DNA of 64,000 nt from Epichloe hybrida (GCA_019022495.1 JAFEKR010000023.1:310001-374000); one strand, 5' to 3'. Numbered from the stretch's first letter, positions 25,301-38,788 are shown. A program made the numbers and translations. Notes: a model not told the origin generated them from the letters alone.

Positions 25301-28300
25301 GCATACTTTATATAACTCTCTTACTCTTTATTAAGCTAAAGTATATAATATTACCTTTAATTATAAACTTACTATTAGTATAGTCTTTATTAGCTAGGAT
25401 AAGTATTTATCCTAGTTATAAGGATAGGTCCTAGTTATTAGCAAATAATCTATTTATAAAGGTAAAGAGCTTTGCTTTCTTAAGGTTAATTAGAATAAAT
25501 ATTAGGCCTCTTTCTAAGTAATTTATCTATTACTTTAGGTAGTAATTCAGAGCTTTTATATCCTCTAGGGTTAGGTCTTAGTGCTATGTAGTAATAAATA
25601 GATTAAAGTAAGCCTCTAGTTAGCATATTAAGGTAATATAGGCACCTTAGGCCCTTTACTTAATGTATTTACGCTTTAAATTAATTATTAAAACTAATTC
25701 TAACTTATTACTCTATCCCTTTTACTATATCTTAATAGTATTATTCTCTAGCGTAATAATACCTTTGTTAAATATAAGGGGAAATCCTAGGTTAGGAATT
25801 ACTTTAGCTTTATATTAAAACCTACAGTAACTAGTTAAGTCTCTTCCTTCTTAGAGAACTTCTTATTTAATAAGCTAAGGGTATTATTAGTTTGTATTTT
25901 AATGTATATAAAGTTAAGGCTTTCCTTTATAGTTATAAGTAAGTAAGGATTATATATAAAGGTTTCTATCTAGAGGTTCTCTTTATAATACTTATAATAT
26001 ATAACCTACTAATGCATTCTAGCCTTTGTAAGTCTGTAGAGGGGCTTTATAACCTTAAAAATTATACTAGGTAAGTAAAGATATTATATTTAAATTAGCA
26101 AGCGCGCTAGGATTAGCTGCTCCAGGAATATACAGGCCTATATATATGCCTAATAGATATTATATAGCTAGATAAGGAATTTCCTTAATCTTACTAATAG
26201 GGCTATTATAAGAATAAGATGTTAGCTTGCTTATTAAATTATTAGGGCCTATATAAGAATAGCTTATTTCCCTTTATTCTTATATCCTTAGATTACGAGG
26301 CATGACTTTTTATAGGGTTTTGTTATCTTACCTTTAATCTTATTAATAATTTAGGAATTAAAGATTTAAATCCTACTATACTTCTCCTTATTAAATATAA
26401 TAAATTCAAATATACCTTACTTAATTAGGGTATTAATTTCTACTTTTATTAACTATTTAAAAGGTTTACTTAGGGTCCTAATAACTCCTTCCTTATATAG
26501 CTTAATAGTAAGGGCTAAGTTACTATATTCTTTTGCTAATAGGAAGGTATTAGTCTCTTAAGGTATTATAAGAGAGTTCTTTTAGGGTCTTCTATGCCTA
26601 TGCTTTAGTAATATTACTAGTACTTTATTCTTATCTTAGGCCTCTTACCCTTCCTCCTTTTTCTTTTTACTAGGCTTTACTATTTTCTTTATACTAGGAT
26701 TATTATAGTAAGGCTTAATAAAGGTTAACCTAAAGGTCTTTAGGCCCCTAGGTATATTAAGTATATAGCTCTCTCTAGTTATTGCTAGTAGCTTATATAG
26801 GCCTACCTATCCCTTGCTTTCTTACTAGACTTAGACCTTTAATTTAAGTAGTAAGTTAAGGGTCTTTAAGGTATCTAGGCTATTATATTTAGTAAGGGCC
26901 TTATTAACCTTCCTAATAGCATAGAGTCTCTTAATCTCTTTAGTAGCCTTCTATACTATAATTATATACTATATAATATTAGGTAATAGTAGGGATTTAT
27001 TTATTATATATAAGTAGGCTCTAAAGATAAGAAGGGTTAGGATAAGGCTATTAGGGCCTTAATTACTATTTATAAGGTAGTAGGTTTAGGTATTATAGGA
27101 TATTCACGCCTAATTATATTATAAGCCCTTTAGAGTAGCCTATAATACCTTTTAACTTTCCTAATACTATAGTATGCCTTTATAGGGACTTCCTTAATTA
27201 AAATTAATATTAAAGCTATAAATTATCTAAATTTATTACTATGAAAGTTTGTTCTAGTATTTATAGTAATAAAATCCAGAGGGCCTAGATAAGTATTAAT
27301 CTAGTATATCTAGAGGGCTCCCTAGGTTATTTTTATAAAGATATCTTTAAGGAATTTTGCTATATTAAACGCTATAGCTATATCTATAGCGTGGAGTATA
27401 GGGTGGTTACTATTAAGGTAGAAAACATTTACTATTACTTTATAGTTAAAGCTATACTTATCCATAAGGGTAAATTTAAAGTAATTAGGGCTATTTATAT
27501 ATATCTAGTATTAGTAGCAGATCCTTATTAGCTCCTTAATAGCTTTAATATTAATATTATACCCTAAGTTATAAAGAACCTTATATAGATATTAGATTAA
27601 TAGATGTATAAAGTGGTAGTATAACTACTATAGCTTGCCTTCTATAAGGTAGCTCTAAGTAATTACTTTCTTTTTCTATATTAGTAGTATTTAGGTATAC
27701 CCCTATTTATATATAATAGGGACTTTAATATTTCCTTATTATAGTGTATTCTTAGAGATATTAAAATTAATTTTTAGATAATTTATATTATTAAGGGATA
27801 AGAGAAATAAAGTATTTATTAGTATAACCTAAAAGAGAATATCTCTAAGAGGTATAAGTATATTAGCTACTCTAAGTGTAATAATTGGTTCTCCTACGCT
27901 AAATATAACTAATGCCTTTTTTACTATTAATTTATTAAGCTATAGTTTAGGTATTTAATATTATAAAGCAAGGAATTAAGGATGCCTTACTATAAAGAAC
28001 TTTGCGGCTCCTATATTAGGTATAATCCCTTAAAATATTATATAAGAATAGTAATCTTCTAGTATAAATATTATTAGAGCTTTACTTAAGAGTTCTTACT
28101 AAAAGGGGTTTTCTTTACTTAGACTATAATAAGCTACTTAACTTATTAGAAATTAAACTATTCTTTTGCTATTAAGTTATGTTTTATAATTAAAGAAGCT
28201 TATAAGTACTAGCCTATCTATACTATTAGGGCTATTATTAAATCTAATGCTCTTTATATACTAAGCGATTTTATTATTAATAGGGGATTAAGGTTTATGT

Positions 28301-28361
28301 TCCTCTTTGTACTATATAAGAAATAAATTATATAAGTTATTAGTTAGATTTATAAGGTAGT

Positions 28362-28886
28362 TTGTCAGGGCAAAACAACCACCCCAAAACAACGGAAAAG
28401 AGGGATCTGACAATAACGATAATGCCAATGAAAATGACGAAAATAACGATATTAATGGTATTGACGAATTCGACGATATCAGCAATTGAACCTAGATATC
28501 GGGATCTAGGTCTGCGATATTTGCGATCTATCGCGAGGATCAAAGCTAGAAAAGCTACCTAGCTAGGCAGCTAGATAATCTCAAATAATCTCAAATAAGC
28601 TCATATTTATCTCGGGAAAACACAGGTAAAAACTCGATTTAAACAATCCAAGCCAAAGGTAACAAAGGGAGAGTTGATTTTCTATGAAAAGGGAGGGAAT
28701 CTAGGGATTTTATCTAGCTAGGGGGTTAGGGGCTAGGCCGGATCTAATGTGGTTAAATTGATCTGACAATCCGATAGATCTAAGGTTAAAGGGGCTAGAG
28801 GTCTTAAGGGATCCAATAGATCCGAGGTCTAAGGGGCTAGAGGTCTTGTGAGAGAGGTCTCTAGGGGTCATATTCCTAGCTACACA
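28362..28886 (-). repeat. LTR of E, left copy
   Basis: 525 bp. It contains short inverted motifs (CTAGATATC ... GATCTAG, CGATATTTGCGATCTATCG) and a repeated GATCCGA/GGGGCTAGAGGTCTT module. The open frame at 28362-28562 resembles nothing known and recurs in the other LTR, so it is not called a gene. Confidence 0.88.
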
Positions 28887-29062
28887 ACACCTCCCTAACT
28901 GTTTTCCCTTCCTAGTCCCTAGGAAAGGGAAAATAGTAACTAATAAAAAACTAATAAAAAGGGAAATAAGTAATAAAATTATAAGATAAAAAAAAATCAT
29001 GATTTTCAGCCCCCTCCCTTCCTATCCATCAATCAATCAAAGGGGTTATCAATTAATCTAAT

Positions 29063-31343
29063 AAAAAGGGACTCTTTTAATTAGTCAGAGACCTCTTCAG
29101 AGGACCCTCTGTATATCAGATTCCTTATCAATCATCAGAGGAATCGTCAGTCAGGGAGGTCTTTAACGGTCAGAGGCCTTGTCAGATAATAGATCAAATT
29201 AATAAAAAGGGACCTTTTTGATTAGCAGAGACCTTTTCAGAGGACTCTCTGTACATTAGATTCCTCGTTAATCGTCAGAGAAATCATTAGTTAGAGAGGT
29301 CTTCAATGGTCAGAGGCCTTATTAGACGATAGATCGATTAATCTAATGAAAAGGGACCTTTTCGATCGGCAGAGACCCCTTTAGCAGACCTTCTAATATT
29401 AGATTCCCCTTTAAAAGTTAGGGAAATCATTAGTTAGAGAGGTCTTTAATAGTTAGAGGCCTCGTTAGACGATAGATCAATTAATGTAATGAAAAGGGAC
29501 CTTTTCGATTAGCAGAGACCCCTTTAGCAGACCTTCTAATATCAGATTCCCCTTTAAAAGTCAGGGAAATCATTAGTTAGAGAGGTCTTTAATAGTTAGA
29601 GGCCTTATTAGATAGATTAATTAATGTAATAAAAAGGGACCTTTTTAATTAGCAGAGACCCCTTTAGCAGACCTTCTAACATCAGATTCCCCTTTAAAAG
29701 TCAGGGAAATCATCAGTTAGAGAGGTCTTTAACGGTCAGAGGCCTTATTAGATAAATCAATTAATGTAATGAAAAGGGACCTTTTTGATTAGTAAAGACC
29801 CCTTTAGCAAACCTTCTAACATCAGATTCCCCTTCAAAAGTTAGGGAAATCATTAGTCAGAGAGGTCTTCAACGGTTAGAGGCCTCGTTAGATGATAGAT
29901 CGATTAATCTAATAAAAAGGGACTCTTTTAATTGGTTAGAGACCCCTTTAGCAGACCTTCTAACATTAGATTCCCCTTCAAAAGTCAGAGGAATCGTCAG
30001 TTAGAGAGGTCTTTAACGGTCAGAGGCCTTATTAGATAAATCAATTAATGTAATGAAAAGGGACCTTTTTGATTAGTAAAGACCCCTTTAGCAAACCTTC
30101 TAACATTAGATTCCCCTTCAAAAGTTAGGGAAATCATTAGTCAGAGAGGTCTTTAACAGTTAGAGGCCTCGTCAGATAATAGATTAATTAATCTAATAAA
30201 AAGGGACCCTTTTAATCAGTCAGAGACCCCTTTAGCAAACCTTCTAACATTAGATTCCCCTTTAAAAGTTAGGGAAATCATTAGTCAGAGAGGTCTTCAA
30301 CGGTTAGAGGCCTCGTTAGATGATAGATCGATTAATCTAATAAAAAGGGACTCTTTTAATTGGTTAGAGACCCCTTTAGCAGACCTTCTAACATTAGATT
30401 CCCCTTCAAAAGTCAGAGGAATCGTCAGTTAGAGAGGTCTTTAACAGTTGGAGGCCTCGTCAGATAATAAATCAATTGATGTAATAAAAAGGGACCTTTT
30501 CTGATTATCAGAGACCCCTTTAGCAAACCTTCTGATATTAGATTCCCCTTCAAAAGTTAGGGAAATTGTCAGTCAGAGAGGTCTTTAACGGTCGGAGGCC
30601 TCGTCAGACAATAGATTGATTAATCTAATAAAAAGGGACCCTTTTAATCAGTTAGAGACCCCTTTAGCAAACCTTCTAACATCAGATTCCCCTTTAAAAG
30701 TTAGAGGAATTATTAGTTAGAGAGGTCTTTAATAGTCAGAGGCCTCGTTAGATAATAAATCAATTGATGTAATGAAAAGGGACCTTTTCTGATTATCAGA
30801 GACCCCTTTAGCAGACCTTCTAACATTAGATTCCCCTTCAAAAGTCAGGGAAATCATCAGTCAGAGAGGTCTTCAACGGTCGGAGGCCTCGTCAATTAGC
30901 AAATCAATTAATCGATAATAAGGGACCTTTTTAATTATTAGAGACCCCTTTAGCAGACCTTCTGACATTAGATTCCCCTTTAAAAGTTAGGGAAATTATC
31001 AGTCAGAGAGGTCTTTAACAGTTGGAGACCTTATTAGATAGATTAATTAATCTAATAAAAAGGGACCTTTTTAATTAGCAGAGACCCCTTTAGCAGACCT
31101 TCTAACATTAGATTCCCCTTTAAAAGTTAGGGAAATCATTAGTTAGAGAGGTCTTTAACAGTCAGAGGTCTTATTAGACAGTCTAATCAATTAATCTAAT
31201 AAAAAGAGACCTTTTTAATTAGCAAAGACCCCTTTAGCAGACCTTCTAACATTAGATTCCCCTTTAATCATTAGGGAAATCATTAGTTAGAGAGGTCTTT
31301 AACAGTCAGAGGTCTTGTCAGACAACAGATTAATTGATTAATG
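29063..31343. repeat. Tandem array, about 16 copies of a ~143-bp unit, inside E
   Basis: Each unit starts with AAAAGGGACCTTTT (an inverted repeat with a 2-base centre), followed by CAGAGACCCCTTTAGCAGACC, ATTAGATTCCCC, and TTAGAGAGGTCTTTAA with AGAGGCCT. Unit starts fall near 29063, 29213, 29348, 29492, 29632, 29772, 29913, 30053, 30198, 30341, 30485, 30630, 30774, 30919, 31056 and 31200. Spacing is 135-150 bp. Units differ mostly by C/T and G/A. Confidence 0.92.
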
Positions 31344-31587
31344 AAAAGACCTGATTTATTAAAGATCGAATTTAAAGGTCTAGCTGCTTGCCTCCCTAAC
31401 GGATAGCTAAGTAAAACTAGGGTATTAAATTAATTCGGGCTAGCTAGCGAGCTAGCTAGGGCAGGTCAGAAGGTCAAAAATCGGAAGAAAAGGTCGAAGA
31501 TAAAAAGGAAGGTTAAAAATCAGAAAAAGGTTAAAAATCAGAAGGAAAGGTTAAAGCTAGAAAAGAAGGTCTAGGCTACAAGGAAAA

Positions 31588-31850
31588 AGGTTGTAGCAGT
31601 CCTAATTAATTAATCTAACGAATCTAATGATTTTAACGATATTAGACTAGTCAGATAACCTAGATCAATTGATCGGAACGAAGGGATCCAATCTAGCTGA
31701 CCCGGATTGAAGAGGGAAAAGGTCGTAAAGGTCCTAATCAATCAATCTAACTAATCTGATGATTTTAACGATGTCAGACTAGTCAGATAACCTAGATTAA
31801 TTGATCAGAATGAAGGGATCTAATCTAGCTAACCCGGATCAAAAGGAAAA
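31588..31850. repeat. Second direct repeat in E, two copies of ~130 bp
   Basis: Two copies containing GATTTTAACGAT, ACTAGTCAGATAACCTAGAT, AAGGGATC and AACCCGGAT, next to each other between the main array and the right LTR. A near-palindrome GCTAGCTAGCGAGCTAGC lies upstream at about 31439-31460. Confidence 0.8.
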
Positions 31851-31997
31851 GATGTAAGAAGTAGCTAATGATTATAATAATTATATAAGGGGATAACCAG
31901 AGGGGATAATCGTAGAGGCAATGTCAGGAGGGATCTATTATTAAATCTAACGGCAGCGAGAGGTCTAACAGGACTATTCCCTGTTTCTCCACCATTT

Positions 31998-32522
31998 TTG
32001 TCAGGGCAAAACAACCACCCCAAAACAACGGAAAAGAGGGATCTAACGATAACGATAATGCTAATAAAAATGACGAAAATGATGATATTAACGGTATTAA
32101 CGAATTCGATGATATCAGCAATTAAACCTAGATATCGGGATCTAGGTCTGCGATATTTGCGATCTATCGCGAGGATTAAAGCTAGAAAAGCTGCCTAGCT
32201 AGGTAGCTAGATAATCTCAAATAATCTTAAATAAGCTCATATTTATCTTAGGAAAACACAGGTAAAAACTCAATTTAAACAATCCAAGCCAAAGGCAATA
32301 AAGGGAGAGTTGATTTTCTATGAAAAGGGAGGGAATCTAGGGATTTTATCTAGCTAGGGGGTCAGGGGCTAGGCCGGATCCAATGTGGTTGAATTGATCC
32401 GACAATCCGATAGATCCGAGGTTAAAGGGGCTAGAGGTCTTGAGGGATCCGATAGATCCGAGGTCCAAGGGGCTAGAGGTCTTGTGAGAGAGGTCTCTAG
32501 GGGTCATATTCCTAGCCACACA
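31998..32522 (-). repeat. LTR of E, right copy
   Basis: 525 bp, the same length as the left copy; only a modest number of transitions separate them. Confidence 0.88.
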
Positions 32523-34811
32523 GTAGTGGTTCTTAAAGCATTAATATACCTTCTTATAGTTCTTTTCTAGGTGCTTTAATAACTAGTATCCTTCCTTACT
32601 ATATATATAGCATTTCTTTATATAAGGATTTCCTTCTTTTCCTTATAGTTTTAAAGGGTATTAGGTTTCTTTTCCTTTCCTATTATATCTTTAGTTAGTT
32701 TAGAATTACTCTAGGGTTATGGTTTTGGTTAGGAACTAGTAGTAGTTTTTCTTCTCTTCCTTTACTAGTTAGAATATTATCCTAATCTATTTATAGAATT
32801 CTTATAGTCTCTTTAGTAGGTTTATAATAACTCCTTTATATTCTAGAATATTATTATAGGCTATTATAAGTTGATTCTAAAGTGCCCTTTTACTTTAGCT
32901 TACCTTAGGTATTACTTATTATAAGATAGCTAGCCTTTCTCTAAGATTATTAAAGTAATTAATTATTAATTTACTTAGGTTATCTTTTATTATTCCTTAT
33001 AGGGTAAAATTATTCTATTCTAGGAGATATCTTTACTATATATCTTTAGTCTTAAATTATTTCCTTATATAGCTAATAAGCGTAGGGAAGTCTTATAGTT
33101 AACTAGGTTTAGAGAGGTAGTTTATATAGTATTATAGAGCTTTGCCTTTAAGTATAATCTTAAAGGTATAACTAGCTTATTTAGGTTAGATATTAAGTAA
33201 TTTACACTTCCTATAGAATATTTAAAGCTTTAATTTAAGGATATTATAGTTATTAGCACTATAGAGTTATTCTTTAAGGTATACCTTTAATAAGTCTATA
33301 ATTTACTTTAGTAAAGGTCTCTAAGTCTATAAGGGTTTTTTAAATACTTCTCTTTATATTTATAGAAGGGATAGTAAGGTCTTTAGGAAGTAAGAGGGTA
33401 GCTTTATAAGTAGTACTCTTAGGGCTTATTATTCTCTCTAACCTTCATTTTTCTTATATTAGGGAGAAGAAAGTATAGCTCTCTAAGCTATGCTAATAAG
33501 GGTACTACTAGCCCTAGGTAGTAAAGGTTACCTTTATTAGTAACTCTCTTACTTAGGGGTATTATTAGTAGTATTTCTAAGGTAATACTACTAACTTATC
33601 TTAGTTAAAGGTATAGTTAGGGGAGTTACCTATAAATACTTATAAATAGCATCCTTAGGTAGTCTTAACTCTAGGTTAATTAACCTTCCTAGAGGAGATT
33701 AGCTTAGCTTTCCTAGAGGAGATTAACTTAGCTTTCCTAGAGAAGTCTAGCTTATTAATTCTTTTAATAGTAATTATACTAATAGGTAGGGTAAAGGGGT
33801 AGGTTATTAGGTTCTAATATTACTATTATCTAGTAGATTATAAAAGAACTCTTTATTCTATAAGTTCTTTTAGAAGCCTATATACTTTTTCCTAGCCTTT
33901 TTAATTTCTTTAAGAGTCTAAAATTAAAATTCTTCTTAGTTTACTACTTCTTTAAGGTTATTTACTATCTTAGTGCCTTTTCTAATAGTTATATACACTT
34001 TATTATAAAGGAGATAGTCTTAAAGTCTATTCTAGGAAAGGTCTCTCCCTTCTATAAACTTATCCCTTAACTAACTATAGAAATTATTACTAAATTTAGA
34101 GAATAGTATTCTTCTAAATAACTCTTATTCCCTATATTATTTAGTCTTTATAAGGATATAAAGACTAATTTCCTTAGGTATTATTATCTCTTTATACTTA
34201 GAACTTCCTATTTACTAGAGTAGTTTTTCTATAATATATTATTAAAGTCTTATAGAGATATAGGGGTATAGATTAGTGTAAATAGGGGTTTTTCCTTTAT
34301 TAAGTTATTTATTACTATCTCTAGCTTTAATGCCTTCTATAGTATTATTATAACTATTACTCTTACTAGGGACTTAAATTAACTAAAGGTCCCTAATAGT
34401 CTAGCTATATCTAATATTCTAACTAATTAAGGGAAGTAAATCTTATAATATAAGGAGATAAGGGGTATAACTATAATTATATAACGTGTTTTAGATATAA
34501 AGGATTATAAGGTAAGGTAGTTAACTTTAAATATATAATAGAATATATAACAAAAAAAGATAAGGGGATAGCTTAGCTACTAGCATTAAACCTTTCTTTA
34601 TTATTTTAGAATTCATATAGATATAGATATTAATACTAAAGTAAGAAGAGAGCTATATTATACCTTTTCATTAGTATAACTTGTTATTAAATATAGCTCT
34701 CCTATTTTATAGGGTAAGTTATCATTAAATAAGCTACCTTTTCTAATTAACCTTACTAATTTATGGTGTTCGAAGACTACGTAGTTATTTATGAAGGTAA
34801 CTACTAATTAG

Positions 34812-35116
34812 TGTTAGATTTATAAGGTATTAAATTTAATATATTATAGTTATAAGCCTAAAGAATAGTATTATTATTAATTATCTATTCTAGGCTATGT
34901 TATTTATTAGTATAATTAATTAAGTTATAGGAAAAAAGAGGTTAAAAGCTAGAAGTTATAATACATAAAGGGAAAAGGGGTTATGCGTTTATCCCTACAT
35001 TTCCTAGCTAATTAACACGCCGGGTTATAGGTCACGTGTGGGGCGTGCGCGCGGCCTAAGCTTTTGCCAGGTAATTGCGGCTACGACGCGCGATTGATAT
35101 CACTTTTGTTCTAACA
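34812..35116 (-). repeat. LTR of element B, right copy
   Basis: 305 bp, followed by TSD GTAAG, after which the interior of element A resumes. Confidence 0.88.
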
Positions 35117-35426
35117 GTAAGATTAAATAATTATAGATAACACTATAAGAAAAGAGTAAGGGAAAGGGGGTATAATAAAAGATAATATTTAATCTATAAG
35201 CCTATATAAGAATAAGTAAGCCTAATCTTAATACCTTTAATCTTATTAGATTAACACAAGAGCTATAATTATATAACCTATCCTTCTATCCTAATAGTTG
35301 CTTTATTACTTATAATAAACCTCTTAAATACCTTATTTAGTAATACCTTTATAAAGGCATTAGTAAGGTTATTATTCCTATTAATCCATCTAATCTCGTA
35401 GATCTCTTATTACTTATATAATTAAT

Positions 35427-35722
35427 TGTTAGTATTTATAGGATACCATTGACCTACGCGTAGGGTTTTCGGGGTGGACTAAAGTACACGTAATTATCAT
35501 ATATTCTAGTCTATCTAAGCAAGTAAAAGAGGGATTAAATAAAAGCAAAGAGAGTGCGCTATTTATTATAGGATAAGGGGCCTTAATTAGGGTTATTAGT
35601 AAAGAGGCTATATATGCTAATGCTAATCGTAGCGTGGTTAGGCTAGACACGTAAGTCCGTGATGTAACACGCCTAGCTAATTAAAGGCACGCACCCTTAT
35701 TAATATTATGCTCATTCTAACA
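35427..35722 (-). repeat. LTR of element A, middle copy
   Basis: 296 bp. The ~380 bp of element interior that follows the left LTR (10305-10379 plus 35122-35426) is repeated after this one (35723 to ~36110). So the left end of A is a partial duplicate of the 3' end of the element. Confidence 0.85.
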
Positions 35723-37777
35723 CTAAAAACTCTCTTTCTTTAATATAACTATTAATGTATAATATTAATAAGATAACTAAAAAAGGATTAATAAATAAGT
35801 AAGATTAAATAATTACGAATAATATTATAAGAAAATAGTAAGGGAAAAAGATATAATAAAAGATAATATTTAATCTATAAGCTTATATAAGGATAAGTAG
35901 GCCTAACCTTAACCTCTTTAATCTTATTAAATTAATATAAGAGTTATAATTATATAACCTACCCTTCTATCCTAATAGTTACCTTATTACTTATAATAAA
36001 CCTCTTAAATACCTTATTTAGTAATTCCTTTATAAATATATTAGTAAGGTTATTACTCCTATTAATCTATCTAATCTTATAAATCTCTTATTGCTTATAT
36101 AATTAATAAAGGGCTATAATATTAATTATAAGATACTTCTCTTTTATAGTACTAAGCTTAATAAGGTATTTATATAAAGAGTATAAATTAGTATAAATAA
36201 TAATAGGAATTATAGGGAGGTTTAATTAATAGGTAATTAGTCTAAGCGTTATTAAGACTACGTAAGCTATATTAGCACTAGTAACTATACTATAAATCTT
36301 AGAGGTAAGCACACTTCTTATAATTCTCTTACTCTTAGTAAAGCTATAGTATATAATATTACCTTAGATTATAAAGGTGCTTTCCTTTTAGACTTTACTA
36401 GCTAGGATAAGCATATAGCCTAGTTAGGAAGTAAGGTCTTATTTATTAGTAAATAATCTATTTATAAATATAAAAAGCTTTACTTTCTTAAGATTTAATA
36501 GTATAAACCTTAATCCTTAGCTTAGATTATTAATTTACTATTAGATTTATTAGTTTAGGCTTTTTATATCTTAAGGTAATAGCTCTTAGTGTTATGTAGT
36601 AATAAAGAGGTTAAAATAGGCTTTAGGTTAGTAGATTAAGGTAATATATATGCCTTAAGCTTGTTATTTTATATATACCTATTTTAAATTAGTTAGTAAG
36701 ATTAATTAAAGCTTTTTACTCTAGCCCTTTTACCTTAGTGTAATTATATTATTTTTAAGAGTAATAATACCACTATTAAAGGTTAGTAAGTTCCCTATAA
36801 AAGGATTTACTTTAGTTTAGTAATAAAAGAAGTAGCTTTTAATTAATTTTCCTCTTATTAAGAGAACTTATAGTTAGATAGTCTAATTATATTATTAGTT
36901 TATATCCCTATACACACAAAGGTTAGGTTTTCCTTTGTTATTATAAGCAGGTATAAGTTAAACGTAAAGGTTATTATCTAGAGTATTTCTCTATAGTAAT
37001 AATAATATATTACTTACTAGTAAGTACTAGCTTTTATAATACTATATAAAGGCTTAATTACTTATATTATTATACCTATAGGGTATAGGTAATGGATTTA
37101 GATAGGGATTTAGGCTAGGATTATATAACTAAGAAGCATTCGTGCTTGTATATAGGCTTATATAATATTACAAAGCTAGAGAATAAGGCCTAGTAATAAT
37201 AACGCAGGTGTTATTATAAGGATTAATCGCTAGCTAGCTTGTTAGATTATTAGGGCCTATGTGAGGATTACTAGCTTTTTCTTATTGCTATAACCTTAGA
37301 TTATAAGCCTTAACTTCTTGTACAGGTTTCTTATCTTACCCTTTACCTTATTAATAATATAGGAATTAAAAATTCAAACTTTACTATACTCCCTTTTATT
37401 ATACTTAATAAACTTAAACATACCTTGTTTAATTAGAGTATTAATCTTAGCTTTAGTAAATAGTTCAAAGGGTTAGCTAGGAGTCTTTATAATTCCTTCC
37501 TTATATAATTAGATTATAAGCTTAAGGTTAGAGCTTTCCTTAGCTAATAGAAAGATATTAGTCTTGTTTTTTATTTAATTTACGTAATTAATGTTAGATA
37601 TAATAATAGAAGGGTTCTTCTAAGGTCTTCTAGGTCCTTACCTTAGGGGATTAATAAGAGGGGTAGCCATAGGCTATAAGGAGGCGTCTTAGTCCTTTAC
37701 GCTCTTAGGAGGTCTCTCTTTATTAGGATTTTTATAAAAAGGCTTAATAGATATTAATCTAAAGGCTTTAGGGCCTT

Positions 37778-38581
37778 TATTGAAATGTAGGGAGCTAGTT
37801 GCCAGCTGGCAACAGCTGTACGGGTGCAAGCTCTACGGTCGGGGACTAATAGGGCTGCAACGTTAAATCAATTAACGTAACGCAACGGAAGGTTATGGTA
37901 GTTATTAACTAATAGAATTTAATTTAGATCACTTTTATAATATCTTATAGAGCAATAGAATTGATTTTAGATACGTTGTATAGGCAATGCGGCTGTTGTT
38001 AGTTGAGAGGACTAGCTATCTAGCTAGTTAAAAAGATCTTCTTTCTCTCATAGACTTACCAACCGTATTGGTGGATCCGGGCCGCTAACGGGGTCTTACA
38101 GGCCACTTTTGATTTTCTGTAAAATTCATTTATATGCAAAAACCAAAAAATTAACTTACTACTATACTAGCTAGCAACCTGTATGCACTAACTTTTAGTC
38201 TAAAAAATAACCTTATATAAAGAGAAAGCCCTATCTTTAAGCTTTAATTTGCTATATGTGAAACTTTTATATAACCTCTAGATAAAGAGAAAATCATTAT
38301 TAAAGATAGCTATAGGGTAAGTTATATGTAAGGTAACCTGCTTACGTTACCCTAGCTTACGTCACCCTAGCTTACCTAATTACTAGTGGCGTGGTTGTGG
38401 CCACACTTGCAGCCACAACGCAATTGACTAATTAGTTATCCACACGGTTAGTCGCAGCTATTGACAGCTGCCCTCGTGACCGTTGACAGCTGCAGTGCAG
38501 CTGTTAGACTTGCAAAGCAAGCTAGTAATAAGAAGGTTCTTTAACTAGAAAAGGGCTAAAAAATAGGTCTTATTTTTAACA
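37778..38581 (-). repeat. 3' LTR of C2
   Basis: 804 bp, about 22 bp shorter than its partner. The 16-bp palindrome is at 37798-37813. The polypurine tract AAAGGGGG lies just outside at 38582-38589 (minus strand). Confidence 0.9.
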
Positions 38582-38788
38582 CCCCCTTTACAAAAGAATT
38601 ACATTTAAAAGCAATTAGAAGCGTATAAAGAGACTATAGGGTAAAAACAATAACTTTTGATAATAATAGATAAAAGGGAAAAACAGGAAAAATAAAAGAC
38701 CCCCTTTTTGAATTCCTAGCTATTGTTAAATATAGCTCCCTTTTTGACGTTATTTTTAGTTCCTTGTTAAAGGGAATTAGTTATTAGT

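Larger units (their letters stand above)
28362..32522 (-). mobile_element. Element E: LTR element with a satellite-like interior, no recognisable genes
   Basis: 4161 bp with two 525-bp LTRs (28362-28886 and 31998-32522), both beginning TTGTCAGGGCAAAAC and ending CACACA, and TSD GTAGT at 28357-28361 and 32523-32527. No gag, protease, RT or integrase fragment could be read on either strand. The inside is a ~2.3-kb tandem array, a second two-copy repeat and short AT-rich spacers. On the minus strand a purine-rich GGGAGGTG precedes the left LTR, and TGGTGGAGAAACAGGG, possibly a primer-binding site, follows the right LTR; this suggests minus orientation. It resembles non-autonomous LARD/TRIM-type elements, probably moved by a Gypsy partner that is not in this window. 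Confidence 0.82.
10385..35116 (-). mobile_element. Ty1/copia element B, nested in A (RIP-degraded)
   Basis: 305-bp LTRs (TGTTGG or TGTTAG ... CTAACA) with the exact TSD GTAAG at 10380-10384 and 35117-35121. Removing C1, D and E leaves about 6.8 kb. Minus orientation: around 18350-18410 the reverse strand reads IN(K)ENNLA ... KALPNKA, the end of a copia RNase H, with a stop where the family has Trp. Around 25590-25640 the reverse strand gives a degraded copia segment of the kind that normally contains TRPD. The interior is visibly related to element A. No intact ORF. Confidence 0.85.

Noticed and set aside
28362..28562. Open frame of 66 codons in the E LTR, with a related one at 31998-32198
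   Set aside because: It lies inside the LTR, reads low-complexity residues, and recurs only because the LTR does.
29063..31343. CRISPR array
   Set aside because: Units are whole ~143-bp repeats without unique spacers, inside an LTR element of a fungus.
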